Shown here in pieces: positions 38,468 through 50,782 of a DNA stretch of 64,000 nt. Where the stretch lies: the NCBI RefSeq assembly GCF_910596095.1, contig NC_056535.1:30069505-30133504 (forward strand), given 5' to 3'. Position 1 is the first letter of the stretch. Every line of letters begins with the position of its first letter. This DNA comes from Thunnus maccoyii. Taxonomy: Eukaryota > Chordata > Actinopteri > Scombriformes > Scombridae. The position numbers and the translations under genes are program-made. The notes below the pieces were generated by a model. It had not been told where the DNA came from, ran no database searches, and saw only the letters and a program-made list of their open reading frames with translations.

Positions 38468-39949
38468 ATGGCTTCTGGACCAGAGAATGATCTCTCCTGT
38501 CCCGTCTGTCATGACATCTTTAAAGATCCTGTTATCCTGACATGCAGCCACAGTTTCTGTAAAGAGTGTCTACAGAGATGGTGGAGAGCGAAACAAGTAC
38601 AGGAGTGTCCAATTTGTAAGACTGTATCTGGAAGGAACAACCCAACTTGTAACTTGGCATTAAAGAACTTGTGTGAGGCCTTATCACTAGGAAGAGATCA
38701 GAGAGCTTCAGCAGGGTCTGAGGATCTCTGCAGTCTGCACTCTGAGAAACTCAAACTCTTCTGTCTGGACCATCAGCAGCCAGTGTGTCTTGTCTGCAAA
38801 GATTCAAAAATACACACCAACCACAGATTCAGACCCATCGGTGAAGCTGCACAGGATCACAAAGAGGAGCTCCAGAAATCCCTGAAGATCTTACAGGACA
38901 AACTGAAGCTCTTTAAAAAAGTTAAAGGAAACTGTAATCAAACAGCAAAACACATTAATGTCCAGGCCAGAGACACAGAGAGGCAGATTAAAGAGCAGTT
39001 TAAGAAGTTTCACCAGTTTCTACAGGAGGAAGAGGAGGCCAGGATCGCTGCTCTGAGGGAGGAAGAGGAGCAGAAGAATCAGATGATGAAGGAGAAGATT
39101 GAGACTCTGAGCAGAGAGATAGCAGCTCTTTCAGACACAATCAGAACCACAGAGGAGGAGCTGAGAGCTGAAGACGTCTCATTCCTGCAGAACTACAAGG
39201 CTGCAGTGAAAAGAGTCCAGCAGCGCCCCCTGCTGGATGATCCAGAGCTGGTCTCAGGAGCTCTGATAGATGTGGCCAAACACCTGGGCAACGTGACCTT
39301 CAACATCTGGAACAAGATGAAGGAGGTGGTCGTCTACACTCCTGTGATTCTGGATCCAAATACTGCTCATACAAACCTTATCCTGTCTGAAGATCTGACC
39401 AGTGTGAGACGTGGAGAGAGACAGAAGCTTCCTGAAAACCCAGAGAGGTTTGACTATTATCGCATTGTCCTGGGCTCTGAGGGCTTTAACTCAGGGACTC
39501 ACAGCTGGGATGTTGACGTTGGAGACAGAACAGGCTGGATCATTGGTGTGGCACGAGAGTCTGTCCAGAGGAAGGGAAGCACAGACATAATGTCTGGATT
39601 ATGGGCAGTAGTGTTCAATAAAGATGGATACCACGCAGTCTCCTCACCACATCCCTCCACTGTTCTCTCAGTGAAGAAGAAGCTGCAGAGGATCAGAGTT
39701 CATCTGGACTGGAACAGAGGAAAACTGTCATTCTCTGATCCTGATACTAACACACACATACACACCTTCACATACACTTTCACTGGGAGACTGTTTCCAT
39801 TCATCAGCACCATGAATGAACTCCCACTGAAGATATTACCTGTGGCCTCTGGTGATGATGGAGTTAATAATGGTGGTGATGATGATGATGATGATGATGA
39901 TGAAGGTGATGATGTTAACAGTGGGCCCAGTACATCTGCACATCAGTGA
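38468..39949 (+). CDS. TRIM E3 ubiquitin ligase, TRIM35/A33-like (TRIM gene 5)
   Basis: An intact 493-codon, single-exon TRIM; ATG in GAGAAAATGGCT, 17 bases after the acceptor at 38450. RING 11-50 (C47-P-I-C50 where relatives have PVC), B-box2 88-119, coiled coil about 125-245, PRY about 288-338 and SPRY about 340-460 ([14 protein letters not shown] variant as in gene 4). The linker EALSLGRDQ differs from the EAFLLERDQ of all other copies. The tail at 461-485 is a short GAT-encoded Asp run, ending SGPSTSAHQ. The region just past the stop (about 39978-40577) contains an insertion, so the conserved 3' UTR resumes only at 40578, with AATAAA at 40907. Function as for the family: RING-dependent ubiquitin transfer with a SPRY recognition domain. 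Confidence 0.95.
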   Translation: MASGPENDLSCPVCHDIFKDPVILTCSHSFCKECLQRWWRAKQVQECPICKTVSGRNNPTCNLALKNLCEALSLGRDQRASAGSEDLCSLHSEKLKLFCLDHQQPVCLVCKDSKIHTNHRFRPIGEAAQDHKEELQKSLKILQDKLKLFKKVKGNCNQTAKHINVQARDTERQIKEQFKKFHQFLQEEEEARIAALREEEEQKNQMMKEKIETLSREIAALSDTIRTTEEELRAEDVSFLQNYKAAVKRVQQRPLLDDPELVSGALIDVAKHLGNVTFNIWNKMKEVVVYTPVILDPNTAHTNLILSEDLTSVRRGERQKLPENPERFDYYRIVLGSEGFNSGTHSWDVDVGDRTGWIIGVARESVQRKGSTDIMSGLWAVVFNKDGYHAVSSPHPSTVLSVKKKLQRIRVHLDWNRGKLSFSDPDTNTHIHTFTYTFTGRLFPFISTMNELPLKILPVASGDDGVNNGGDDDDDDDDEGDDVNSGPSTSAHQ

Positions 39950-39977
39950 GCCCTTTTCCCTTTTGGAAATGTAAACC

Positions 39978-40577
39978 AGTGAAGGTAATTGGAGGCCATT
40001 TGAAACCATTTAAGTTGTAGTACCATGTCCCAACTACCAGGTGGTGAACCCCCAAAGTGTTGTCTACAATTCCATCTGAATATCATTTTTGACTCTCTGT
40101 GATTTTGTGATATTGAATCATAAATTCAAAATGGCGGAGGGTGGAGGAAATGCACCGAGTAGCTCAGGAATATCTGTTAAAAACTTTTATTCTCAGAGAA
40201 AAAAACAGGTAAAAAGTATATTTGTCAACTAAATAAGATGTTTGAAAGACGTTTATCAAGTTTTTAATAATATTTTTCTTGTTCATTTTTTTCCGTGAAA
40301 ATACATCTGTCCACTCCAGTGGACATCATGCAACAAAGGGTACATTCTGTCTATTGGGCCTAGGACATGTTTTTCAAATATCCTCTCTATTGTTGTTGTT
40401 ATCTAATGTTCCTATGTGTTTTCATACCATTTGCTCTTAGTAATAAAATAATATATATATAAACATATATATATATATATATATATATTGCCTAAAAAAT
40501 CGCTTTTTACTCCGTTGATCCATAGTGTCCACTACAGTGAACACATCTCAAAATTCAATATATTAAAAAAAAAAAAA
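39978..40577. mobile_element. Insertion in the 3' UTR of TRIM gene 5
   Basis: About 600 bp absent from the other TRIM 3' UTRs, lying between GTGAAG and AAAGTAAACATGTTTG. It contains an (AT)n tract at about 40448-40490 and a TCCACT(C/A)CAGT(G/A) motif used twice (about 40312 and 40528), and ends in an A-run. No transposase frame remains, so the class is unknown. Confidence 0.5.
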
Positions 40578-41100
40578 GTAAACATGTTTGTCTGTGGTGG
40601 TTTTTAGGGTAATCAGTAATGAAGTGTTTATAACACATTTGAGAAAGTTTGCTGCATTGTTTGACATTTTCACTGTAAGGTTTCAGGACATTATAGAACA
40701 GTATTTCCATCATTTTTGTTTGGTCTTCATTATACTCTGGACATAAGATGTAAAGCCATCAACATAACTGTGACCCATACACTGAGAAAGGATTACTGTC
40801 TGATTGTATTTAATATTAAAAGACAACAGAATAAGACTTCACTGAAATCCTGTTTTATTTGCAGAATTATGGTGAATTACAGTTTGTTAAGACATAGAGG
40901 ATGCATAATAAAACTTTTGAGGACACTGGACACTTAGTTCCACTGTTCCCATCACTAAGATGACCCTGGTGATGAGGATGGCAGAGACTGTCTTGATTCT
41001 GATGATAATGAAATTTGAGAAAGTGGAAGGAGATATGAAGTTTTTGCTCATGACATTATACCAGTGTTTTTTCCTGATCCCATGAAGTGTAAATAAATTA
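40578..41100 (+). other. Conserved TRIM 3' UTR, gene 5, and flank
   Basis: The 3' UTR continues after the insertion, with AATAAA at 40907-40912 followed by the GACCCTGGTGATGAGGATGG flank shared by other copies. Confidence 0.7.
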
Positions 41101-41109
41101 AAACAGTAG

Positions 41110-42240
41110 TGACGTCCTTAAAAAAACAAAAACTGTGGGGGTCCTGCTCCATAGCACTGCGAGTGGTCAAAAACTCAGAAACAGACTCTTCATGAGAAAT
41201 TTCATCCAGGATTATTCTGTATTATCCTGCCACCAGAAAAAAAATTAGATACCTGAGCAATTTAAGACGCACCCCTTCTTTAATAGAGGTGAATAGAGTT
41301 GGACAGGTGAACTTTCAAAGGAACCATGTGACAAAACTCCACCTTCTTCAAATCAACCGCGACAAGATGAACAACAGAAAAAGAAACATGGCAAAATACA
41401 AAACGATAGATCACTTGCAGAGACACTTCTGTTCTTCTCAAAATCTCTCCCGGGCGAGTGCTCGAGAGCACACACACAGAACGGACAGCTAGCAGACTGT
41501 GAGAAGATATTCACTGAATTTGAATTTGAATAAAAAGTGTATTAGATTAGAATCATTGATTATACCTTGAACAGTGGCAGAGCACAAAAATATGGGCCCA
41601 GTACATCTGCAGCCTCAGGGCGCCCTCGTTCCCGCTTGTTACGTGTACTGCCACACATGTCCAAATAACACATTTTGTTTAGGTCTTCATTATAGCCAGA
41701 TGTCGGGTAATGCCTGAATAGAGGTAGTTTTTTATAGCATGTCGTCCATATAACATGTTGGAAGGCAAAAGTGTTATCACTTGATCCAAACGGCCACAAG
41801 TGGATGTATAAAGGCTGGGAAGGGGGAGGCAATATCCTTTAAATATAGTAATAGTGCTGCACTCACAAGTAGTTGTGTAACATATGAAAAAAGAGCTTGA
41901 GAGAGGTGAGGAAAACATGAGATGAAAAAGGGTTTCTGTAGTGTGTTTCTCTGGTCAGTAGGTGTCACTGTTGCTATTATAAAAATACAGCCTCTAACTC
42001 TGAGTTGGCCTGGGGGTAGCGTAGCTACTTTTTAGGCTTAAAGTTCATTGAAGTTAATTTTTAGCAGGTTTGTTGTATTGGAGAAATAGCATTCGGTTTT
42101 GAGTCTGTCTGGGGTTTGTCTGACCTTTAGGGTTTCAAATCTAATAAAAGTCTGTCTTCATTTCTCTGAAGCTTTCTGGTGTGACATTAAAACTGAGACT
42201 GAACTCTGTATTGTGTAACTGGCCCCAGTAAGCATCTTTT
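41110..42240 (+). pseudogene. Gutted TRIM copy: promoter block joined to a gene 6-type 3' end
   Basis: Bases 41110-41400 match the TRIM promoter flank (CTTTAATAGAGGTGAATAGA; GACAAAACTCCACC). Bases 41571-41665 match the last coding codons of gene 6 (GTACATCTGCAGCCTCAG against GTACATCTAGAGCCTCAG; both end CATGTCCAAATAAC-like). The following 3' UTR parallels 48664-49430 with CTAATAAAAGTCTGTCTT. Everything between leader and tail is missing, so no RING, coiled coil or SPRY remains. Confidence 0.7.
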
Positions 42241-42346
42241 TATTGCAGTTAGGCTATAAAGATAAATCAGTGATATAGTAAAGTAAAATCAATTAAAGAA
42301 TCATTCAAAAACATTTAATACATGTTTTTAATAGACTATAATGTAA

Positions 42347-42910
42347 TGGAACAGAGGAAACTGTCATTCTCTGATTCTGATACTAATACACACCTTCACA
42401 CACACTTTCATTGAGAGACTGTTTCCATACATTAACACTTGGAATAAACTCCCACTGAAGATATTACCTGTGGTCTCTGATGATGATAAGAATGATGATG
42501 ATGAGCCCTTTTCCCTTTTTGAATTTAGAATTACTGAAGCGTGTGTCTAAATAACTGAATCAAAAAGTAAACATGTGTGTCTGTAGTGGTTTTTAGGGTA
42601 ATCAGTGATGAAGTGTTTATAACACATTTAAGAAAGTTTAATGTATTGTTTGACATTTTCACTTTAAGGTTTTGGGACATTATAGAACAGTATTTCCATC
42701 ATTTTTGTTTGTTCTTCATTATACTCTGGACATAAGATGTAAAGCCATCAACATAACTGTGACCCATACACTGAGAAAGGATTACTGTCTGATTGTATTT
42801 AATATTAAAATACAACAGAATAAGACTTTACTGGAATCCTGTTTTATTTGCAGAATTATAGTGAATTACAGTTTGTTACTGTATAGAAGAAGTATAATAA
42901 AACTTTAAAG
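42347..42910 (+). pseudogene. Relic of another TRIM gene: end of SPRY plus 3' UTR
   Basis: It starts inside the [12 protein letters not shown] codons (TGGAACAGAGG). One A is lost, shifting the frame, and an eight-base deletion sits in the ACACACATACACACC run. It continues through CCACTGAAGATATTACCTGT and a gene 3-like GATGATGATGAGCCC end, then the conserved 3' UTR with AATAAA at 42896. About 190 coding-like bases remain. Confidence 0.8.
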
Positions 42911-43139
42911 AACACTAGACACTTAGTTCCACTGTTCCCATCACTAAGATGACCCTGGATGTTAATTATCAGGATGGCAGAAACATTCTTGATTCTGATG
43001 ATGATGAATTTCAAGAAAGTGGCAGGAGATATGAAATTTCCTCCTGATCCCATGAAGTGAATAAATACTGTCATATTTTCAGCGTACATTTTCTCACCAC
43101 CTCTCACAGAATCAGTTAGAAAATATGCATGTCCATGTT

Positions 43140-43450
43140 TGTGTGAGATATACACAAATGGACCTATATCTACCCTTCCCCTTCTCTCTAAGATCCTTGA
43201 GAAAGCAGTCGCCAATCAGTTGTGTGACTTTGTACTTAACAATAGTTTATTTGAGGATTTTCAGTCAGGATTTAGAGTACATCATATCACAGAGACATCA
43301 CTGGTGAAAGTTACAAATAACCTCCTAATTGCATCGGACAAAGAACTTCTCTCTGTAGTTGTCTTGTTAGATGTTAGTGCTGCATTTGACACTATAGACC
43401 ATCTCATCCTATCACAGACTGGAACATTTAATTGGCATTAAAGGAACTGC
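43140..43450 (+). mobile_element. L2-like LINE reverse transcriptase fragment
   Basis: The frame reads [34 protein letters not shown] and [14 protein letters not shown], which are the RT blocks up to the first catalytic Asp. The rest of the RT is missing; the 3' end of a related element reappears at 44927. Confidence 0.85.
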
Positions 43451-44591
43451 ATTAACTCTTGGGCCTCACTTTAAAATACTATCAATAGAGCATATTAGGG
43501 ACCTAAAAGGTCCCCATCAAAAACTGCTATAAAAATATTATATATAAATATCTTTTTACACTTTCACAAAGTTATTTTTTTAACTAATTTCAGTCCTGAT
43601 CATAATTAACAAATATTCATTCATTTTCAGAATTTTGACCCTTTAAATGCCAGTTTTTGTCATGATACCACTAATTTTTATTAAAAAAAACACAAAAATT
43701 GAAATATTTTTTATTTTTTTCATCATAGTTTGGGATATGTCAGTGATTAGCAACAACATTGAAATTTATGCATTATTTTTTTATATTATCATAATTTTAC
43801 TTTCTAATAGCATATTACCTTATTTTGCTTTAGAAATATAGCATAAATACAACATCACTTCGACTTCAACATTTAAATTCAAAAATTCAGAACAGAAATG
43901 AATCAGTGTGTGAGTGGGTGGGTCTGTGTCTGTGCATGTGTGCGTGCCTGCATGCATACGTGTGTGTGTCAAGCTCAATAGCAGATACTGCACTGTAACT
44001 CATGTAGGCATCTGTTACAGGTATAATATATTTTATTGAGTCAGAAGGCCTGCATGTGCATGGGCATATGTGTGCATGTGCATGCATGTGTGTATGAGTG
44101 TGGGCAGGTGGATGAAGGTGTGTGTATGTGTGTGTCTGTGAGAGAGGGATAAATGAGTAATGTGACCTGCAGACCATATAAATGACCTCTTTTTAGCTGC
44201 ACACACACACACACAGACACACACTCGTTTTTCCATACACACACATACACCACCCTTGGACATCCACATCAATACAAACACAACATTTTCAGATGAATAA
44301 ATTTGCTACAATGTCTGCAAAATTTGATAATGCATGAAATGCCCCAGGCATAGCCCGTAGTGGAGAGCAATGCTAATGGTATGTATTTGTTTTTCAGGGC
44401 AAACAGGAGAAAATTGCTCAGCTGGAAAATAGTAAAAACTATAATTTTGAAGTCAGGGCTTCAGTTTGAAAGCCTTATAAAATAGAATGCATGGTTATAC
44501 ACTATTGTGGCCATGGGATCAATAAATACAGTTTTTATTGGTTTACATTGGGACTTTTTTTCCCATAAGGATTTGAGTCTCTGTATTTTGG

Positions 44592-44653
<62 letters not shown>

Positions 44654-44926
44654 CCACACACACACACACACACCAATTTCTCCATACACACACAGACATC
44701 ACATTAAGACATCCCTACTCACACATACAACCCATTGGAGCTGTAATATACTTGGCTGCAGTATTTATAATATAGGATTAATGCCCCTAGTGGAACCAGG
44801 AAAATAGCATGCATTTTGCACATAGGGTTAAAAAAGAGGAAATGGCTCAATCAGCTAGAAAATAGAAAAAAAAACTAAAATTTTGAAGCCAGGACTTCAG
44901 TTTGAAAGTCTTATAAAACAGAATGC
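43451..44926. repeat. Inserted repeat region with CA-rich tandem units
   Basis: This interrupts the LINE. Two diverged units of about 430 bp are seen: TTTTGAAGTCAGGGCTTCAG (44442) against TTTTGAAGCCAGGACTTCAG (44880), and TTTTTCCATACACACACA against TTTCTCCATACACACACA. Each unit contains a (CA)n tract, the largest at about 44596-44673. No protein was recognised. Confidence 0.55.
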
Positions 44927-45715
44927 ATGGATTTATGCAGTAACAACCACAGGATGAGACACAAGTCTCTTAAGACTCTCCACCTGGTCCAGCATACAGC
45001 TGCACGTGTACTGACAAAAACTAGAAAAAGAGATAATTTTTCTTCCATTTTAGCTTCTCTACTCTGGCTCCCTGTAAAATCCAGAATAGAATTTAAAATC
45101 CTTCTCCTTCCCTACAAAGCCCTTAATGGTCAGGCACCATCACATCTTAAAGAGCTCAGTACCATATTATCCCACTAGAATGCTGTGCTCCCAAAGTGGA
45201 TGCTTACTTGTGGTTCCTACAGTCTCCAAAAGTATTCATGTACCATTAATGCATGTAACTAACTTGGCATCTTCCCCATAGTTTTGTGCTTTCTCATCTT
45301 GCAGCTGACCTTCGGCTGTGGACAGACTACTGTCCAGCTCAACGCCCACTGCTACTGTGACTACTGCTATTTTTATTAGTCATATTTCTATTATTATGAT
45401 TATTGTTATTGTTGTTGTTGTTGCTGTGCTTCTCTGTGTCTCTCTCTCCCCTCTCCCCCTCCCTCTGTCTCTCTCAACCCAACTGGTCAAGGCAGATGGC
45501 CGCCCACCCAGAGCCCGGTTCTGCTTGATATTTCTTCCCATTAAAGGGGAGTTTTTCCTTGCCGCTGTCGCCAAGTGCTTGATCATGGGGGGCTGTTGGG
45601 TCTCTGTAAATTAAAGAGTACGGTCTAGACCTGCTCTATGTGAAAAGTGCCCTGAAATAACTTCTGTTGTGATTTGATGCTATATAAATAAAATTGACTT
45701 GTCTTGACTTGACAA
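44927..45715 (+). mobile_element. L2-like LINE 3' end
   Basis: The frame 44935-45170 reads LVQHTAARVLTKTRKRD and LLWLPVKSRIEFKILLL, the C-terminal end of fish L2-like ORF2. The 3' UTR has GGGGAGTTTTTCCTTGCCG and ends GCTATATAAATAAAATTGAC with a GACTTGTCTTGACTTGAC tail. Confidence 0.85.
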
Positions 45716-45946
45716 TACACACCTGAGCAATTACAGTGGAATGACACACACCCAGAAACCATCTGACAAAGCTCCACCTATTCTCTGCGTCACCTGTGAC
45801 AAGCCACAAAACCGAAACTATTCCTGAACTGAACACCAATAAAAGGAGAGAAACAGAGATTCAAGGATTCACTTTCAGGCTACAACCTGAACCTTCACTA
45901 CTGGAATACTGACGCTAAAACTTGCAGCTGACTTCAATCACTGAAG
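45716..45946 (+). promoter_or_regulatory. Promoter and leader exon of TRIM gene 6, ISRE with one mismatch
   Basis: A shortened leader block follows directly after the LINE tail. The ISRE position 45808-45819 reads AAAACCGAAACT. The leader exon ends CACTGAAG at 45946, donor GTGAGT; the intron is 45947-47145. The LINE insertion has replaced the further upstream flank, including the CTTTAATAAAGG word, so its promoter may differ in strength. Confidence 0.6.
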
Positions 45947-47145
45947 GTGAGTTTTCAGAGAATCACAACTCAAAGTTTGACTTGTAATAGGGTGCAGGTT
46001 TGGTTTGAACTTTGGTGGGGACATTTTTTGTCAGACAGCTAAAATAGTTGTGTATGTGCACTTGCTCTGAATCTCTGTTTTCTCTTTCATATGCACATGT
46101 GTGTGAGTCATGAGTGTGAGTCACATGTATTTGCTTATATAACTTGGCTAGAGGGACTTGTATCATGAATTTGAATTTTAAACAGTTATTTTACATTTTA
46201 TTTTATTGATATGAATCAGAGAATAAAAAAATAATATTTAAAATTGATATATGACAGATTGTCACAACAAATGTTACAAGACAATAGATGTTTGATAACC
46301 TGGAGGTAATGTGCTGCTCTGTTTAAACCAACTATCTGGTGTCCGCCATTTCAAACCTTACCTGAGATTCTTTAAATAGTCTCATAAACAAATAAATAAG
46401 GCTCTACTTGTGTTATCTGTCATTCAACTCTTGAACTTATGGCTAATATCTTTCACTGAGACATCAGAGCTCACCTGAGAGCCTGCAGCTCACCTGTCTG
46501 TGTGTCTCTGTGTTGGTCAGCTTGCTACTGACAGGATTTTCCTAATAAAATGATGGTGCCTGACATTCACAAACAAATCAATTGTACACGCTGCTGCTAA
46601 TTTATCTTAATAATTTTCATGTTTTAATAATGCACATACAGCAATAATCTGCTCCTGATCCACTCATGGAAAAGGGATGGGGTTATATAAATATTGCTCC
46701 TTATACAGTTAAGGAAGATTAATGTTTGGACTGAGTACAGCACATTTGTATTAGCTAAACTCAGCTGTTACTGACACTTTGGTTCTTCTTTAAAAAAGGA
46801 CCTGATGTCTCAGTTCACTTTCACTATCACTAACTCTGCTGCTACACACAGTCCCAGAGTCAAGACGAAGTCCAAAATCATTTCAAAGCTGTGATAGTGT
46901 GATACTGCAGGGTGGCAAACACAGTGAAGGTACTTAGAAATTGTATTTCCAGTGTGGTAATCTTGGCCTTTATTTTAAAGGCAACTGTAACTTTCGGTCT
47001 TTATCTCTGTGGTTTTCACTAACTCAAAGGATATAGCTGGCAATTTTCTATATTTTTTTTATTTGCAACAAATCTCATGCGCAGAGCCAGACCAACCATG
47101 AACTCATCCTACTTACAAGTATGTAATATATTTGTGTGTTTTCAG
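45947..47145 (+). other. 5' UTR intron of TRIM gene 6
   Basis: The segment 46350-47110 is homologous to 36250-37010 in the gene 5 intron. No coding frame. Acceptor TGTGTGTTTTCAG. Confidence 0.7.
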
Positions 47146-47162
47146 CTTCACTCCTAGACAAA

Positions 47163-48671
47163 ATGGCGTCCGGACCAGAGAATGATCTCTCCTGTCCCGT
47201 CTGTCATGACATCTATAAAGATCCTGTTATCCTGACATGCAGCCACAGCTTCTGTAAAAACTGTCTGCAGAGATGGTGGAGAGGGAAACAAGTACACGAG
47301 TGTCCAGTTTGTAAGACTGTATCTGGAAGGAACAACCCACCTTGTAACTTGGCGTTAAAGAGCCTGTGTGAGGCCTTCTTACTGGAGAGAGATCAGAGAG
47401 CTTCAGCAGGGTCTGAGGATCTCTGCAGTCTGCACTCTGAGAAACTCAAACTCTTTTGTCTGGACCATCAGCAGCCAGTGTGTGTTGTCTGTCGAGATTC
47501 AAAAATACACAACAACCACAGATTCAGACCCATCAATGAAGCCGCACATGATCACAAAGAGGAGCTCCAGAAATCCTTAAAGCCCTTACAGGACAAACTG
47601 AAGCTCTTTAAAGAAGTTAATGGAAAATGTGATCTAACAGCAAAACACATTAATGTCCAGGCCAGAGACACAGAGAGGCAGATTAAAGAGCAATTTAAGA
47701 AGCTTCACCAGTTTCTACAAGAGGAAGAGGAGGCCAGGATTGCTGTTCTGAGGGAGGAAAAGGAGCAGAAGAGTCGGATGATGAAGCAGAAGATTATGGT
47801 TCTGAGTAAAGAGATAGCAGCTCTTTCAGACACAATCAAAGCCTCGGAGGAGGAGCTGAGAGCTGAAGACGTCTCATTCCTGCAGAACTACAAGGCTGCG
47901 GTGAAAAGAGTCCAGCAGCGCCCCCTGCTGGATGATCCAGAGCTGGTCTCAGAAGCTCTGATAGATGTGGCCAAACACCTGGGCAACCTGACCTTCAACA
48001 TCTGGAACAAGATGAAGGAGATGGTCTCCTACACTCCTGTGATTCTGGATCCGAACACTGCTCACCCAGGACTCTTTCTGTCTGAAGATCTGACCAGTGT
48101 GAGGAGTGGAGAGAAACAGAAGCTTCCTGACAATCCAGAAAGGTTTGATTCTTTCATATCTGTCCTGGGCTCTGAGAGTTTTAGCTCAGGGACTCACAGC
48201 TGGGATATTGAGGTTGGAGACAGTACAGCCTGGTATGTCGGTGTGGCAGCAGAGTCTGTCCAAAGAAAGAGACGCACAGACATAACATCTGGATTATGGG
48301 CAGTAAAGTTCAGTAAAGATGAATACACAGCAGTCTCCCCACCACATCCCCCCACTATTCTCTCAGTGAAGAAGAAGCTGTGGAGGATCAGAGTTCATCT
48401 GGACTGGAACAGAGGAAAACTGTCATTCTTTGATCCTGATACTAACACACACATACACACCTTCACACACACTTTCACTGAGAGACTGTTTCCATTGATT
48501 AACACCTGGAATAAACTGCCACTGAAGATATTACCTGTGGTCTCTGATGATGACCGTGATGTAGGTGGTGATGTTGACAGTGGCCGAGCACACAAATCTG
48601 GGCCGAGTACATCTAGAGCCTCAGTGGGCCTCGTTCGCTTCAAAACTGTACTACCGCGCACATCCAAATAA
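47163..48671 (+). CDS. TRIM E3 ubiquitin ligase, TRIM35/A33-like, non-acidic tail (TRIM gene 6)
   Basis: An intact 502-codon, single-exon TRIM starting at the ATG in GACAAAATGGCG. RING 11-50 (DIYKDPV where relatives have DIFKDPV), B-box2 88-119, coiled coil about 125-245, PRY-SPRY about 288-460. Its SPRY is a third variant: [18 protein letters not shown] with [17 protein letters not shown]. The GAT tract has largely gone; the tail is [15 protein letters not shown] followed by a basic, Ser/Thr-rich end ([13 protein letters not shown] ... RTSK). This 3' end and its UTR are of a different type from genes 2-5 and match the gutted copy at 41.57 kb. It is the rightmost gene of the array. Confidence 0.95.
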   Translation: MASGPENDLSCPVCHDIYKDPVILTCSHSFCKNCLQRWWRGKQVHECPVCKTVSGRNNPPCNLALKSLCEAFLLERDQRASAGSEDLCSLHSEKLKLFCLDHQQPVCVVCRDSKIHNNHRFRPINEAAHDHKEELQKSLKPLQDKLKLFKEVNGKCDLTAKHINVQARDTERQIKEQFKKLHQFLQEEEEARIAVLREEKEQKSRMMKQKIMVLSKEIAALSDTIKASEEELRAEDVSFLQNYKAAVKRVQQRPLLDDPELVSEALIDVAKHLGNLTFNIWNKMKEMVSYTPVILDPNTAHPGLFLSEDLTSVRSGEKQKLPDNPERFDSFISVLGSESFSSGTHSWDIEVGDSTAWYVGVAAESVQRKRRTDITSGLWAVKFSKDEYTAVSPPHPPTILSVKKKLWRIRVHLDWNRGKLSFFDPDTNTHIHTFTHTFTERLFPLINTWNKLPLKILPVVSDDDRDVGGDVDSGRAHKSGPSTSRASVGLVRFKTVLPRTSK

Positions 48672-49430
48672 CAGAATCAACAAGTAAACACGTGCATCTG
48701 TAGTGGTTATTAGGGCAATCAGTAATGAAGTGTTTATAATGCATTTAATAAACACAATTTTAATCTAAAACAGTCAAGATATTGTAATTAATGTGTGAAG
48801 CTTTCACTATGAAGTTTTAGAACATCATTTAACATAATTCCTGTCATGTTTTGTTTAAGTCTTCATTATAGCCAGAGTATAAGGAGCGGGTTATGCTAGA
48901 AAAGAGGTAGTTTGTATAGCATGTCGTCCATGTAACATGTAGGAAGGCAAAAGTGTTTTCATCTGATCCGAATGGCCACAAGTCGAAATGCAAAGGCTGG
49001 GAATTAAATATCCTTTAAATATAATAGCAATGCTGCACTCAGATGTTGTGTAACTAATGAAAAAAGCGCTTGAGAGACAATGTGAAGAAAACGTGAGATA
49101 AAAAAGGGTTTATGTAGTGGGCGTCTCTTGTCAGCAGGTGTCACTGTTGCTATTATAAAAATACACCTAATTTTGAGTTGGCCTGGGGGTAGGGGAGCTA
49201 ACTTTTTATGCTTGAAGTTCATTACAGTTAATCTTTAGCAGGTTTCACCAATGTTGTAATGGAGAAATAACACTTGGATTTGAGTTGGTGTGGGGTTTGT
49301 CTAACATCCTGGGTTTAAAATCTAATAAAAGTCTGTCTTTATTTCTCTGAAGCTTTCTGGTGTGAGATTAAAACTGAGACTGAACTCTGTATTGTGTAAC
49401 TGGCCCCAGTAAGCTTGTTTTGATTGCAGT
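48672..49430 (+). other. 3' UTR and flank of TRIM gene 6
   Basis: The first about 60 bases resemble the common TRIM 3' UTR (AATCAGTAATGAAGTGTTTA); the rest matches 41666-42240. Candidate signal AATAAA at about 49323. Confidence 0.65.
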
Positions 49431-50380
49431 TATAAAGTTAAATCAGACAGGTAGTTAAGGAAAAATAAATAGACAATCATTTAAAGACATTTAATAAATG
49501 GTTTACAACAGACTATAATGTAGCTGTAAGCAGATATAAGTGGTAAGGGTTGCCGGTGTACAAACAGATAATAAGTAACAATATAGTATGACACAATTGT
49601 AATAATATAAAATATGTTAATAAGTTATAATTGCTGACAAAAACTGTACATTAATAAACACTTAAAATGTTCTAATATTCTGTTATAACTACACTAAAGT
49701 TTGTTATAAACCATTTATTTGGCAAAGTTTAAAATCTTATACTACTTATAAATGCTAAATAAGGGGACTTTAAGTAAAGTGTAATCCAGTTAGACAATAA
49801 TACAGTTAGACAATAGAAAACATGAACATTTAAAGAACATGGAAAGTGGCTGCAAGGAAACAAGAAAAGACATCATGCTGAGTTTTTGACGCATGCTGGT
49901 TTTACTTTCATTGTTTATAATGTTTTATCTCTATCTATTAATCAGTGTCTCTCAATATTCTATCAATTGTATTTTTTGTAAGTTCTGCTGTGCTTGTCAT
50001 TGTTTTTTTTTTGTAAACAATGTTGAGACACTTTTGTGTGATAATGCACTTAAAGTAAATGCTGACTTGTTTTAACCTGAATAAGAATGAAGCTCACATA
50101 TATGCACATGTATACAGAGGGATAAATGTGCTTTTTAGATTTGAACTGTTTTAACTTGTGTGCTTTCTCTGCCATGTAAATGTACTTTAACTTGTTTTTT
50201 ATACTCTTTAATAAAAAAAAGTAAAACACTGCAATTCTTGTATTTGTATCTTTTTACATTTACCATCCATAATGTAATCAAATGTAATCAAGTCACTGAC
50301 AGATCCAGATCCAGGTTTAAAAATAGAAATTTTCATATTCATATTATATATTATGTTATTCTGTATGAACAGTGACGCTC
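49431..50380. other. AT-rich intergenic DNA, no gene recognised
   Basis: Short T-rich frames only. There is an AATAAA followed by an A-run at about 50209-50220, which may be the end of an old retroposed sequence. Confidence 0.45.
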
Positions 50381-50570
50381 TGGTCTCCATGGAAACCAGA
50401 CTGGTGTTTGGGGGGCAGGTGGTGGTCCCGTGATTCAGCAAAACACACACAACACCCGCTGTGGCATGCTGGTTGCCATGGTAATCTGACTAGAAGGGCT
50501 GCTGCTGCTGTGACTCAGCTTGTTGCCGGGTGAATCAGTAAAATACACTGTGACACATACAAAAACTGTG
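50381..50570 (+). promoter_or_regulatory. Two X-box-like RFX sites in a diverged tandem duplication
   Basis: GTCTCCATGGAAAC (50383-50396) and GTTGCCATGGTAAT (50472-50485) both fit the RFX X-box palindrome. They lie in two similar units that each end with a GTGA(T/A)TCAG(C/T)AAAA word. An NF-E2/AP-1-type TGACTCAGC is at 50511-50519. No promoter was identified next to them. Confidence 0.4.
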
Positions 50571-50782
50571 AACGCCTTGTGTTTATTTTATGCTGGTTGC
50601 TACATAATTAAATAGTAGATATGAGCTAAATATAAACAGCCTGGTGTTTGACCATGTGGAGTACATTTACAACAGTATATTATCATTAACAGGTCATGTA
50701 ACAGAGGTTTCCTGTCGCTCCCACTGGCTCTTATCAGTGCTGTTTACAGTTAAAGACAGAATACAAAAGAAGCAATATTAAA

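Noticed and set aside
44596-44673. CRISPR-like or satellite array
   Set aside because: It is a plain (CA)n tract in a diverged two-unit repeat, without regular spacer-repeat organisation.
43140-45715. Possibility of a working LINE
   Set aside because: RT motifs stop after the first catalytic block, the centre is replaced by CA-rich repeats, and only the C-terminus and 3' end reappear. It cannot be active.
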